This document shows, piece after piece, positions 44,381 to 53,377 of a DNA stretch of 64,000 nt; positions within the stretch are counted from its first letter, which is position 1; the number at the start of each line of letters is the position of its first letter. This stretch comes from WTGU01 sp965200925. Its GTDB lineage: Bacteria; Pseudomonadota; Alphaproteobacteria; UBA828. A program made the translations under genes and the position numbers. Under the pieces are notes generated by a model. The model had not been told where the DNA came from and made no database searches. It saw nothing but the letters and a program-made list of their open reading frames with translations. The stretch lies in contig OZ241738.1 of the NCBI GenBank assembly GCA_965200925.1, forward strand, positions 2,914,001 through 2,978,000, given 5' to 3'.

Positions 44381-45157
44381 TCAGTCGCCGTAGACGTCGA
44401 AGTCGAAATATCTGTCGTTGATCGCCCGGTAGGTGCCGTCGGCCCGGATCGTCTCGATCGCCCGGTTCAGTGCCTCGTGCAGCGCCGTATCGCCCTTGCG
44501 CACGGCGATGCCGACGCCCTCGCCGAACCAGCGCGGATCGGTGAAGTCCGGCCCGACGAATTCGGCGCCCTGCCCTTCGGGGGTGGCGAGGAAGCCTTCC
44601 ATCAGGACGACGGAATCGGCCAGCAACAGATCGACGCGCCCGGCGTTGAAGTCGAGATTGGCCTCTTCCTGGGTGGCGTAGGCCTTGATCTCGACGACGT
44701 CACCGTAATTGTCGCGCAGGAAATTCTCGTGGATGGTCGCCCGCTGGACGCCTACCGCCTTGCCGTCCAGGCCCTCCCGGGAGATCGCGATGTCGGCGCC
44801 CTTCTTGCGCACGAATTTGGCCGGCGTGTTGTAGTACTTCGCCGTGAAATCCACCTTCTTCCGGCGTTCCTCGGTGATCGACATCGAGGCGATGATCGCA
44901 TCGTACTTGCGGGCGAGCAGGCCGGGGATGATGCCGTCCCAATCCTGCACCACCCAGGTGCAGTCGAGCTGCGCCGCTGCGCAGAGCGCGTCGCCGATCT
45001 CCACATCGAACCCCCGGAGGTCGCCGTTCTCGTCGATCCAGTTGAACGGCGGATAGGCGCCCTCCGTCCCCAGGACGACCTTCTTCGTGTCGGCCGCGGC
45101 GCTGCCCGCCGCCAGCGTGAGCGCGATGGCCAGCGCCGCGAAGGTGAGCTTCTTCAT
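44381..45157 (-). CDS. Polar amino acid ABC transporter periplasmic binding protein (ArtJ/HisJ family)
   Basis: A 258-residue family-3 solute-binding protein. The signal peptide is KKLTFAALAIALTLAAGSAAA. The ligand-binding core begins VVLGTEGAYPPFNW and GFDVEIGDALCAAAQLDCTWV, with a Cys pair that could form the HisJ/ArtJ disulfide, then DGIIPGLLARKYDAIIASMSI and VGVQRATIHENF. It ends RAINDRYFDFDVYG. Its start overlaps the stop of the ATPase gene (ATGA). The text fits basic amino acid binders, not proof. Confidence 0.92.
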   Translation of the reverse strand: MKKLTFAALAIALTLAAGSAAADTKKVVLGTEGAYPPFNWIDENGDLRGFDVEIGDALCAAAQLDCTWVVQDWDGIIPGLLARKYDAIIASMSITEERRKKVDFTAKYYNTPAKFVRKKGADIAISREGLDGKAVGVQRATIHENFLRDNYGDVVEIKAYATQEEANLDFNAGRVDLLLADSVVLMEGFLATPEGQGAEFVGPDFTDPRWFGEGVGIAVRKGDTALHEALNRAIETIRADGTYRAINDRYFDFDVYGD

Positions 45158-46056
45158 GTGACGTTCCTCCTTGCGTGGTGATCCATTCCGGAACGGCCCC
45201 AGGCTCTTCCGCGGGCGCCGGCCAGGAACCGCTCCAGGGGCGGCGTGCGCGGAGTCTCGAACAGCGCCCGCGACGGCCCCTCTTCCCCGACCGTGCCCCG
45301 GTGCAGGAAGACCGTACGCGAAGAGACCTCACGCGCGAAGCCGATCTCGTGGGTGACGATCAGCATCGTCCGCCCCTCGTCGGCGAGATCGCGGATGACC
45401 TTCAGCACCTCGCCGACGAGCTCGGGGTCGAGCGCCGAGGTCGGCTCGTCGAACAGCATGACGTCGGGCTCCATCGCCAGCGCTCGCGCGATCGCCGCCC
45501 GCTGCTCCTGCCCACCCGAAAGATGGGCCGGATAGTCGTCCAGCTTGTCGTGGAGGCCCACCTTGTCGAGCAGCGCCCGCGCCCGCTCGACGGCCGCGCG
45601 CCGGGGCAGCTTCAGCACGTGGACCGGCGCCTCCACGACGTTCTGCAGGACGGTCATGTGCGACCACAGGTTGAACCGCTGGAACACCATGCCGAGCCGG
45701 GCGCGGACGCGGTCGACCTGGCGCCGGTCCGCCGGCACCGACGCCCCGCGCCGGCCGGTCGTCATGCGAATCGTCTCGCCCCGGATGGAGATTCGCCCGG
45801 CGTCGGGGATTTCAAGCATGTTGATGCAGCGCAGGAGCGTGCTCTTGCCGGAGCCGCTGGCGCCGAGGATGGCGATCACGTCGCGCTCGCGCGCGGTCAA
45901 AGAGACTCCCTTCAACACTTCCAGATCGCCGAAGCACTTGTGCAGGTCTTCCACATGCAGTGCGACGTCGGCCTTGCTGTTGTCGCGCCCGGCGGCGACG
46001 CCCGAATGCCCTCGGGCGTCGTGCGGTCCGCAGCGGTCGACGCTATCCCCACTCAT
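45154..46056 (-). CDS. Polar amino acid ABC transporter ATP-binding protein (HisP type)
   Basis: A 300-residue ATPase. Walker A GASGSGKST, Q-loop MVFQRFNLWSHMTV, signature LSGGQEQR (usual LSGGQQQR), Walker B VMLFDEPTSALDPE and switch His in IVTHEIGFAREV are all present. The N-terminus has about 30 extra residues before the first strand, and the C-terminus is longer by about 25 residues than HisP. It is the first gene of the unit, followed directly by the binding protein. Confidence 0.92.
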   Translation of the reverse strand: MSGDSVDRCGPHDARGHSGVAAGRDNSKADVALHVEDLHKCFGDLEVLKGVSLTARERDVIAILGASGSGKSTLLRCINMLEIPDAGRISIRGETIRMTTGRRGASVPADRRQVDRVRARLGMVFQRFNLWSHMTVLQNVVEAPVHVLKLPRRAAVERARALLDKVGLHDKLDDYPAHLSGGQEQRAAIARALAMEPDVMLFDEPTSALDPELVGEVLKVIRDLADEGRTMLIVTHEIGFAREVSSRTVFLHRGTVGEEGPSRALFETPRTPPLERFLAGARGRAWGRSGMDHHARRNVT

Positions 46057-46258
46057 GCGCGTGGATTCTTTTGCGCGGCGCGGAGCCGGTCCAGCATGGC
46101 CCGCTCTTCCTCGTCAGGTGGAAATTGCCCGTGCCGCAAGCACCGTCGCCGCCCTGCTCGGACCGATCTTCGTTCAACAGCCTGTAGGCAGCGGTTCCCC
46201 GCGCCGCCTTGATATGTGAGAGGCCCGTCGTCCGTCTTCCCGCCGGCTTCGCGCCCGC

Positions 46259-47623
46259 CTATGAGGTGTAGGTGCGCCGCTTGATCAGCTTGCCGCGGCC
46301 GGGCTCGGCGTGGACCCGGCCGTTCTCCACGATGATGTCGCCGCGCGAGATCGTCATGACGGGCCAGCCGGTGACTGCAAAGCCCTCGTGGAGCTCCCAA
46401 TCCTGCTTCGAGTGCATGTCGCGCTGGCGGATCGTGACCGGCTTCTCCGGGTCGAACACCGCGATGTCCGCGTCCGAGCCGACCGCGATCGTCCCCTTGC
46501 GCGGATACATGCCGAAGAGCTTGGCCGGGTTGGTGGCGCTGACCTCGACGAAGCGGTTGAGCGAAAGCCGGCCCTTGCGCACGCCTTCCGAATAGAGCAT
46601 GGGCAGCACCGTCTCCAGGTTCGACATGCCGGGCAGCAGTTCGTCCACCGTCGTCCCGGTCTTCTTCTGCTTCATGTTCCAGCCGACGTGGTCGGTGGCG
46701 AGGGTCTGCAACACGTCGCTGTCCAGTGCCTGCCAGATCACCTCCATCTGGTCGGCCTCGCGCAGCGGCGGCCAGCCGACGAAGCGTTCCGGGTCCACCG
46801 CCTCGTCGAAGCGCTCGCGCGAGAGATGAAGGTAGATCGGGCGGGTCTCGCCGTAGCAGGTCTGCCCGCGCCCGCGAGCATCGTTGAGCGCGTCCAGCCC
46901 CTCCTGGCAGGAGAGATGGACGAGATAGGCCGGCACGTCGGCGATATGGGCCATCCACAGCGCCCGCCGGGCCGCCAGCCCCTCCGAGACGCGCGGCCGC
47001 GAATCGGGGAAGGTACGGACGTTGGAGTTGCCCTCTTCCGCGAGCTTGCGGGTCATGTAGGTGATGCAGCACTGGTCCTCGCAATGGATGTTGACCATCG
47101 CGCCCAGCTTGCCCGCCTCCTCCATGCAGCGCAGGAACTGCGGCGCGTATTCGTCGAACTGCGCGAGCCCGGTCATGAAGATCTTGAAGCTGGTGTATCC
47201 GTCGGCGACCGCGTCCCGCATCTCCGTGAGCGTGTGCGCGCCGGGTCGGAACAGGGTCGGGTGGAAGCCGAAATCGATCACCGATTTCTCGCCCCGCCGG
47301 TTCCAGCGCGCGAGGCAGTCCTGGAGCGACTGACCCGGGTCGGGCAGCGCGTAGTCGCAGATGGTGGTGATGCCGCCGCAGGCGGCGGCCACGGTCGAAG
47401 AATGGAAGTCGTCGGCGGTCTGCTGCCCCATCAGCTCGAACTCGACGTGGGTGTGCACGTCGACGCCGCCGGGGAACAGGAGCTTGCCGCCGCAATCGAC
47501 GGTGCGCCCGGCCGGCCCCAGGCCGCGGCCGATCTGCTTGACGATGCCGCCCTCGATGCCGATGTCCGCGTCGTAGCTTTCGTGGGCGGTGACGATCCTG
47601 CCGTTCGCCAGGATCAGGTCCAT
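46259..47623 (-). CDS. Dihydropyrimidinase/D-hydantoinase
   Basis: A 454-residue zinc amidohydrolase. Two metal histidines are in VDVHTHVEFE, the carbamylated lysine region is in TSFKIFMTG (SFKIFMTG near residue 150), further metal histidines are in NIHCEDQC and YLVHLSC, and the catalytic aspartate is in LATDHVGWN. The ATG at 47623 has GGGAG eight bases upstream. It is divergent from the polyamine-type transporter. The enzyme class opens six- and five-membered cyclic diamides such as dihydrouracil and hydantoins; together with HyuAB it gives the organism two different ring-opening systems. Confidence 0.9.
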   Translation of the reverse strand: MDLILANGRIVTAHESYDADIGIEGGIVKQIGRGLGPAGRTVDCGGKLLFPGGVDVHTHVEFELMGQQTADDFHSSTVAAACGGITTICDYALPDPGQSLQDCLARWNRRGEKSVIDFGFHPTLFRPGAHTLTEMRDAVADGYTSFKIFMTGLAQFDEYAPQFLRCMEEAGKLGAMVNIHCEDQCCITYMTRKLAEEGNSNVRTFPDSRPRVSEGLAARRALWMAHIADVPAYLVHLSCQEGLDALNDARGRGQTCYGETRPIYLHLSRERFDEAVDPERFVGWPPLREADQMEVIWQALDSDVLQTLATDHVGWNMKQKKTGTTVDELLPGMSNLETVLPMLYSEGVRKGRLSLNRFVEVSATNPAKLFGMYPRKGTIAVGSDADIAVFDPEKPVTIRQRDMHSKQDWELHEGFAVTGWPVMTISRGDIIVENGRVHAEPGRGKLIKRRTYTS

Positions 47624-47783
47624 CTTCCCGCTCCCTGTCTGCCATGGATCGCCAAGTATGGGCACGCCCGCATCCGCCCGTCCAGCCTGTGTCCGCCGCC
47701 CGCCGTGTAAAATCGCTCTTGACCGGCATGGACCGAGACGGGGACGCTTCGGTTCGACAACCGGAAGAACGAGGAGAGGAGCC

Positions 47784-48929
47784 ATGAAGAACCCCTGGAA
47801 CGGCGATCCGCGCGGCTGGCGGCTGTCCCGGCGCGGTTTCATGAAAGGCGCGAGTGCGCTTGCCGGCACGGCGGCGGTCGCCGGTGCCTTCACGGGGCGC
47901 GCCGGTGCCCAGGAGCGAACCCTGAGCTATCTGAGCTGGCCGGGCCACGCCGACCCCTTCATCGTCGAGCCCTTCGAGAAGGAGCACGGCGTCAAGATCG
48001 TCAGCAAGGAGTATGTCGGCGGCGAGCAGATGCTGGCGCTGGTCAACCAGTCGCCGCCCGGCACCTACGACGTGATCCTGTCCGACCGCGAATACATCGT
48101 GCAGCTCCGGGACGCGGGCTTCATCGACAAGCTGGATCCGGCGGACTACCCCTTCGACGATTTCTGGCCCGAATTCCAGAACCTCGAGGGCCACTGGCTG
48201 GACGGTGATCTTTACTCGGTCATGCTCGATTTCGGCTATCTCGGGATCGTCTACAACACCGAACAGCTCAGCGAGAAGGAGTGCGGCACCTACGGCGTGA
48301 TGTGGGCAGAGAAGGTGGCCGGCAAGCTCGGCCATTTCGACTGGTACCTCCCGACCATGGGTTGCCTCAGCCTCTACAACGGCAACGAGGCGCCGTTCGA
48401 CATCGACGACGCGGCGTTCGCGAAGCTGCGCGACACCACTTTCTCGCTCAAGCCCCAGCTTTCGGGCTTCTACGCCATGGCCGACGTGTTCTCGTCGATG
48501 ACCAACGGCCAGGCGTGGCTCATGCCCGGGATCGGCGAATGGATATCGATCCTTCTCTCGAAGGACGGCCTGCCCGTCACCACCATCATCCCGGAAGAGG
48601 GCGGCATCCAATGGACGGAATCGGTCTCGATCGGCACCGGCTCCGAGAAGGCGGATCTGGCCCGGAAGTTCATTCAATACCTGACCGGACCGGAGGGGCA
48701 GTGGCGCGTGGCCACCAAGGCGTCCTACAACGCTTCGATTCCCAACAAGAAGGGATGGGAAGCGCTGAACCGGAACGATCCGCAATCGGCCGAAATGCTG
48801 CGGCACCGGTTCGACGAGCGGAACGTCATGGACGAATACAAGGAAGGGAAGATCCAGCTCCGCAAGACCCCGGTCCAGCAATCCATCGAGGAGTGGTCCG
48901 AGGTCTGGAACGAGTACAAGAACATCTGA
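47784..48929 (+). CDS. Polyamine-type ABC transporter periplasmic binding protein, Tat-exported
   Basis: A 381-residue family-1/PotD-like solute-binding protein. It begins with a twin-arginine signal, SRRGFMKGASALAGTAAVAG, then LSYLSWPGHADPFIVEPFEKE, VDVILSD-type text (TYDVILSDREYIVQL) and GYLGIVYNTEQ. The ATG is preceded by GAGGAGAGGA. It is followed by two permeases and an ATPase. Acidic pocket residues fit a cationic or amide ligand, but the ligand is not certain. Confidence 0.9.
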   Translation: MKNPWNGDPRGWRLSRRGFMKGASALAGTAAVAGAFTGRAGAQERTLSYLSWPGHADPFIVEPFEKEHGVKIVSKEYVGGEQMLALVNQSPPGTYDVILSDREYIVQLRDAGFIDKLDPADYPFDDFWPEFQNLEGHWLDGDLYSVMLDFGYLGIVYNTEQLSEKECGTYGVMWAEKVAGKLGHFDWYLPTMGCLSLYNGNEAPFDIDDAAFAKLRDTTFSLKPQLSGFYAMADVFSSMTNGQAWLMPGIGEWISILLSKDGLPVTTIIPEEGGIQWTESVSIGTGSEKADLARKFIQYLTGPEGQWRVATKASYNASIPNKKGWEALNRNDPQSAEMLRHRFDERNVMDEYKEGKIQLRKTPVQQSIEEWSEVWNEYKNI

Positions 48930-48995
48930 TTCCTGGAGGAGGCCACGTGCCGATGCGGCCTCCTCCCGCTCACCCCTCGCGGAGCGCCGCCGGTC

Positions 48996-49880
48996 ATGGC
49001 AGCTGCCGATAGGGGCACCGCCCGGGCCCGTGGCGGCAGGGTGGGCGGCTACGCGCTGTTCTGGGGCCTGCCGCTTGTTCTCTGGCAGGCGACATTCTTC
49101 CTCGCGCCTCTCGGCTTTCTCGTCGTGATGACCTTCTGGTCGGTGAAGAATTTCCGGATCGAGCCCGCCTTCGACACCGCCAACTGGGTCAAGATGTGGG
49201 GCAAGGGCTATGTGATCGATACCTATCTGCGGACTTTGGGCTACGGTGCGCTCGCCTCCGCCGTGTGCAGCTTGGTCGCTTTTCCCGCCGCCTACGCCCT
49301 CGCCTTCAAGGTTTCTCCCGCCCCGCGCCGGCTCGCGGTCTTCCTGCTGATCACGCCGTTCTTCACGAGCTATATCGTGCGCGTCTATTCCTGGCAGGCG
49401 GTCCTCTCCGAGCGCGGCATCCTCAACGCCTTCTTCGGCCTCCTGGGATTCGGCCCGGTGGAGATGCTGAACACCCTCTTCGGCACCGTGGTCGGCTATC
49501 TGACTCTCTGCCTGCCCCTGGCGATCCTGCTTCAGCTCTTCAGCTTGGCGAACGTCGATCGCAACCTGATCGAGGCCGCCCACAATCTCGGCTGCGGACG
49601 GCTCAAGACGGTGTTCCTGGTGATCGTCCCGTCGGCCAAGGTGGGGCTGATCCTCGCCGCGACCTTCGTCTTCATCCTCAGCTTCGGCGATTTCGTGAGC
49701 CCCGTCAGCCTCGGCGGGAGCAAGCCGCCGACCCTCAGCATCCTGATCGTCGACACCGTGAAGCAGGGCAACCACTGGCCTCGCGCCGCGGTGGTCGCGG
49801 TGACCATGGTGATCACCCTCGTCGCCTTCGCCTTCGCCGCGTTCTACTTCGCCTACGGTCGGCACCGGGCGCGCCGATGA
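48996..49880 (+). CDS. Polyamine-type ABC transporter permease (PotB/HisM-like position 1)
   Basis: A 294-residue permease with six helices, from YALFWGLPLVLWQATFFLAPLG on. The cytoplasmic EAA loop is EAAHNLGCGRLKTVFLVIVPS, and VFILSFGDFVSPVSLGG is the typical PotB end region. The stop overlaps the start of the next permease (ATGA). Confidence 0.9.
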   Translation: MAAADRGTARARGGRVGGYALFWGLPLVLWQATFFLAPLGFLVVMTFWSVKNFRIEPAFDTANWVKMWGKGYVIDTYLRTLGYGALASAVCSLVAFPAAYALAFKVSPAPRRLAVFLLITPFFTSYIVRVYSWQAVLSERGILNAFFGLLGFGPVEMLNTLFGTVVGYLTLCLPLAILLQLFSLANVDRNLIEAAHNLGCGRLKTVFLVIVPSAKVGLILAATFVFILSFGDFVSPVSLGGSKPPTLSILIVDTVKQGNHWPRAAVVAVTMVITLVAFAFAAFYFAYGRHRARR

Positions 49881-50710
49881 ACGTGGACCGGATCGTCCGG
49901 CGTGTGCTTGGCGGCTACGTGGTCGTCGCGCTGGGCTTCGTATTCGTGCCGATCGCGATCAGCTTCGTCTTCTCCTTCAACGAAGGCCGCTTTCCGATCC
50001 TGCCGATCGAGCGCTTCTCCACCGTCTGGTACGAGGCGATCTGGAACGAGGCGCCGGTGACCCGCGCCTTTCGCTCCAGCATCGTGGTCGGCGTCTCGGC
50101 CGCCTTCGTCTCCACCTTCATCGGCTTCGCGGCCGCCTATACGGATTTCCGCTACCGCTTCCTCGGCAAGAGCGTCTATCTCGCCCTGGCCCTGCTGCCG
50201 CCGACGATCCCGGTGCTGATCCTCGGGCTGGTCATGCTCATGTTCCTGGGCCGGGTGAGCCTCGTCGGCGAGCTCCACTCGGTGATCCTGGCCCACGTCG
50301 TCTATTGCACGCCCTTCGCCATGGCGCTGATCCGGCTGCGGCTCTCACAGATGGACCCGGACCTCGAACGCGCCGCCTGGAACCTCGGCGCCAACGACTG
50401 GCGCGCGATGCGCGACGTCATCCTGCCCTTCACCCTGCCGGCGATCCTCGCGGCCCTTTTCCTGACCGCCGCGGTCTCGTTCGACGAGTTCATGATCGCG
50501 TTCTTCGTGGGCGGGGTGAACGAGACCCTGCCGGTGCGCGTGCTCAACATGATGCAGGGCCAGGTGAGCCCCCGGATCAACGCCGTGGGCAGTTTCGTCT
50601 TCGCGATCTCCATGACCCTGGTGATCCTCGCGCAAATCTTCCTGCTGACGCGCCGCGGCGCCGGCCGCGCCGGCACGCCGGGCCCGCTATGGGGAAGGAA
50701 GGCGGGATGA
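49877..50710 (+). CDS. Polyamine-type ABC transporter permease (PotC-like)
   Basis: A 277-residue permease. It opens GGYVVVALGFVFVPIAISFVFSFNEGRF, a PotC-like first helix and loop, and has the EAA loop ERAAWNLGANDWRAMRDVILP and VSFDEFMIAFFVGGVN near the end. Both ends overlap its neighbours (ATGA at 49877 and 50707), so translation of the permeases and the ATPase is coupled. Confidence 0.9.
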   Translation: MNVDRIVRRVLGGYVVVALGFVFVPIAISFVFSFNEGRFPILPIERFSTVWYEAIWNEAPVTRAFRSSIVVGVSAAFVSTFIGFAAAYTDFRYRFLGKSVYLALALLPPTIPVLILGLVMLMFLGRVSLVGELHSVILAHVVYCTPFAMALIRLRLSQMDPDLERAAWNLGANDWRAMRDVILPFTLPAILAALFLTAAVSFDEFMIAFFVGGVNETLPVRVLNMMQGQVSPRINAVGSFVFAISMTLVILAQIFLLTRRGAGRAGTPGPLWGRKAG

Positions 50711-51792
50711 CGGATGCCCTGCTCGTTCTCGACCGGCTGACCAAGCGCTTCGACGGGCGGGAGGCCGTGAGCGACGTGAGCCTGGAGATCGCCCAGGGCG
50801 AATTCGTCGCCCTGATGGGTCCGTCCGGCTGCGGCAAGACCACGACGCTGCGCATGATCGCCGGCCTCGAGACGCCGAGCGCCGGCGAGATCCGCCTCGA
50901 CGGCGCGCGCCTCGACGAGCGCAAGCCCTGGGAGCGCGATACGCCGATGGTGTGGCAGAGCCTCGCGCTCTTTCCCTATTTGAGTGTTCTCAAGAATGTC
51001 GAATTCGGCCTCAAGATGCGGAAGGTCGCGGCGAGGGAGCGCCGGCGGCGGGCGATGTCGTGGCTTGAGCAGGTGGGGATCGCGGGCTACGCGAACCGGG
51101 ACATCGCCCAGCTCTCGGGCGGCGAGAGGCAGCGGGTGGCCCTCGCGCGCGCGCTGGTGACGGAACCGCGGATCCTCCTGCTCGACGAGCCGTTGAGCGC
51201 CCTCGACGCCCATCTCAGGGTCCGGATGCAGTCCGAGATCACCCGGCTCCAGCGCCGGCTCGGCATCACCTTCGTCTACGTGACCCACAACCAGTCGGAA
51301 GCCTTCGCCATGGCGAGCCGGGTCGCCATCATGAACGAAGGCCGCATCCAGCAGGTCGCCGCGCCGCGCGAGGTCTATCGCGCACCCGCCAATCGCTTCG
51401 TCGCCGAGTTCGTCGGCACCAACAACATCGTCGAGGGGCGAATCCGGTCCGCGACCGGCGCGCAGGTCGTCGTCGCCACGGCCCACGGGGATTTCACGGC
51501 CGCAATGCCGGCCGGGCGGGCGCTCGCACCGGGCGATGCGGTCAATCTGGTGGTCGGCGCCGACCGCGTCACCATGCCCGCGCGGGCCGAGGCGCACGCC
51601 AACGCGATTTCCGGCACCGTGATCGGCGAGGAGTTCATCGGTTCGGTGGTGACGTTGCACCTCGACGTCGGCGGGGGCGCGGTGTTTCGCGTCCAGAAGC
51701 AGGCGCACGCGCTCGACGACGTCGCCATCGCGCCGGGTCAGACGTTGCGCGCGTCCTGGCGCGCGGAAGACACTTACGTCCTGCCCGAGTGA
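50707..51792 (+). CDS. Polyamine-type ABC transporter ATP-binding protein (PotA-like)
   Basis: A 361-residue ATPase. Walker A GPSGCGKTTTLRMIAGLE, Q-loop MVWQSLALFPYLSV, signature LSGGERQR, Walker B ILLLDEPLSALDAH and switch VTHNQSEAF are present; the C-terminal 120 residues form a TOBE domain. The last line runs RASWRAEDTYVLPE. The amidohydrolase gene starts 35 bases later on the same strand. Confidence 0.92.
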   Translation: MTDALLVLDRLTKRFDGREAVSDVSLEIAQGEFVALMGPSGCGKTTTLRMIAGLETPSAGEIRLDGARLDERKPWERDTPMVWQSLALFPYLSVLKNVEFGLKMRKVAARERRRRAMSWLEQVGIAGYANRDIAQLSGGERQRVALARALVTEPRILLLDEPLSALDAHLRVRMQSEITRLQRRLGITFVYVTHNQSEAFAMASRVAIMNEGRIQQVAAPREVYRAPANRFVAEFVGTNNIVEGRIRSATGAQVVVATAHGDFTAAMPAGRALAPGDAVNLVVGADRVTMPARAEAHANAISGTVIGEEFIGSVVTLHLDVGGGAVFRVQKQAHALDDVAIAPGQTLRASWRAEDTYVLPE

Positions 51793-51826
51793 CCCTCGGG
51801 CACTCACCCACGGGAGAGTCGAACGC

Positions 51827-53353
51827 ATGTCGATACTGATCCGCAACGCCACCATCGTCGCGATGGATGCCGAGCACGGCAGCACGCCCTTTGAAGGCGA
51901 CATCCTGATCGAGGGCGAGCGAATCGCCGGCATCGGCACCCTCGCCGCCGACGTCCAGGCCGAACGGGTCATCCCGGGGCGGGACAGGCTGGTGATCCCC
52001 GGTCTCGTCAACGGCCACATCCACACGCCGGAAGCCTTCGCCAAGGGGCGCTACGACAACCTGCCGCTGGAGCTGTGGATGACCCTCGCCTACGGCATCC
52101 TCGGCACCGCGGAACTCACCCCGCGCATGATCTATCTGCGCTCGGCGCTGTGCGCCATGGACGCCATCAAGACCGGCGTCACCTTCTTCGCCGACGACAT
52201 CCTCGAGTTCCCGCTCCAATCCATGGAAACCCTGGGCGCCGTGTTCCAGGCCTACGAGGATGTGGGGCTGCGCGCGTCCGTCTCGGGCCACGTAATCGAC
52301 CGCAAGCTGCCCGACACGATCGTCTATCTGAACGATCTCCTGCCGGACGGCCTGAAGCGCGAGATCGACGCGCAGACGCCGCCGACGGTGGAGGAATTCA
52401 CGTCGTTCTGCAATGCGGCGCTGGCGCGCTACCACGGCCGGGCCGGCCGGCTCCGTTTCATGCCGGCGCCCTCCGGCCCCCAGCGCTGCACCGAGGCGCT
52501 GATGCAGGCGGCCGGCGCCTTCGCCCGCGCCCACGGCCTCCCGTTCCACACCCACATTCTCGAATCGAAGGTGCAGGCGGTCACCGGCAGGGAATTCTAC
52601 GGCAAGACGCTGATCCGCTACATGCACGATCTCGGCCTGCTCGATCGGAACACCACCATCGCCCACGGCATCTGGCTCACCGACGAGGACATCGCGTTGA
52701 TGGGCGAGGCGCGCTGCTCGGTCGTCCACAACGCGCTTTCCAACCTCAAGCTCGGCTCCGGCATCTGCCCGGTGCGCCGCCTACTCGACGCAGGCGTCAA
52801 TCTCGCGCTCGGCTCGGACGGCCTCTCGACCAGCGACACGCCCCGCATGTTCAGCGTGATGCAGTGCGCAGGGCTGATGCACAACGTCTCTTCGCCCGAC
52901 AACGCCTATTGGCTCGACGCCCACGAGGTGCTCCACGCCGCGACTCTCGGCGGTGCCTACAGCGTTCTCCTCGAAGACGAGATCGGCTCACTGGAGCCGG
53001 GCAAGCGGGCCGACATGGCGATCCTCGATATGCGCACGGCGAACTTCACGCCGCTCAACGACGTGCGCAACCATCTCGTCTATTGCGAGAACGGCAGCTC
53101 GGTCGAGACGGTGATCGTCGACGGCGAGATCATGGTCGAGGACGGCAGGCTCACCCGCGTCGACGAAGAGGCCCTGATGGACGAACTGCGCGACATGATG
53201 CCGGCCATCAAGGCCGACCAGGCGCGCCTCGAGGCCCGGAACGAGGCGTTCATTCCGCCGCTCGCCGAGGTCTGGCGCCGTTGCGCTGGTGTCGACATCG
53301 GCATCGACCGCTGGGGCAGCGACAACGTGCCGCGCTGGCCGACAAACCGATAG
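51827..53353 (+). CDS. Amidohydrolase-family deaminase/hydrolase (TrzA/AtzB-like)
   Basis: A 508-residue metal-dependent hydrolase with a TIM-barrel amidohydrolase fold. Metal ligands: NGHIHTPE (His-x-His), HTHILES, AHGIWLTDED and LGSDGLSTSDTPR. The beta-sandwich segments flank the barrel (NATIVAMDAE at the start, GKRADMAILDMRT near the end). Relatives deaminate or dechlorinate aminated rings, including guanine, S-adenosylhomocysteine and s-triazines. Its position right after the transporter suggests that the imported compound is its substrate or product. A ribosome site (GGGAG) is upstream of the ATG. Confidence 0.88.
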   Translation: MSILIRNATIVAMDAEHGSTPFEGDILIEGERIAGIGTLAADVQAERVIPGRDRLVIPGLVNGHIHTPEAFAKGRYDNLPLELWMTLAYGILGTAELTPRMIYLRSALCAMDAIKTGVTFFADDILEFPLQSMETLGAVFQAYEDVGLRASVSGHVIDRKLPDTIVYLNDLLPDGLKREIDAQTPPTVEEFTSFCNAALARYHGRAGRLRFMPAPSGPQRCTEALMQAAGAFARAHGLPFHTHILESKVQAVTGREFYGKTLIRYMHDLGLLDRNTTIAHGIWLTDEDIALMGEARCSVVHNALSNLKLGSGICPVRRLLDAGVNLALGSDGLSTSDTPRMFSVMQCAGLMHNVSSPDNAYWLDAHEVLHAATLGGAYSVLLEDEIGSLEPGKRADMAILDMRTANFTPLNDVRNHLVYCENGSSVETVIVDGEIMVEDGRLTRVDEEALMDELRDMMPAIKADQARLEARNEAFIPPLAEVWRRCAGVDIGIDRWGSDNVPRWPTNR

Positions 53354-53377
53354 GCGGGCGTCGAAACGCCGGACGGG

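Noticed and set aside
46053..49865. A 1270-residue open frame on the minus strand opposite the dihydropyrimidinase and ABC genes
   Set aside because: It covers two well-supported genes in another frame and reads as low-complexity Arg/Gly/Asp text, a typical shadow in GC-rich DNA.
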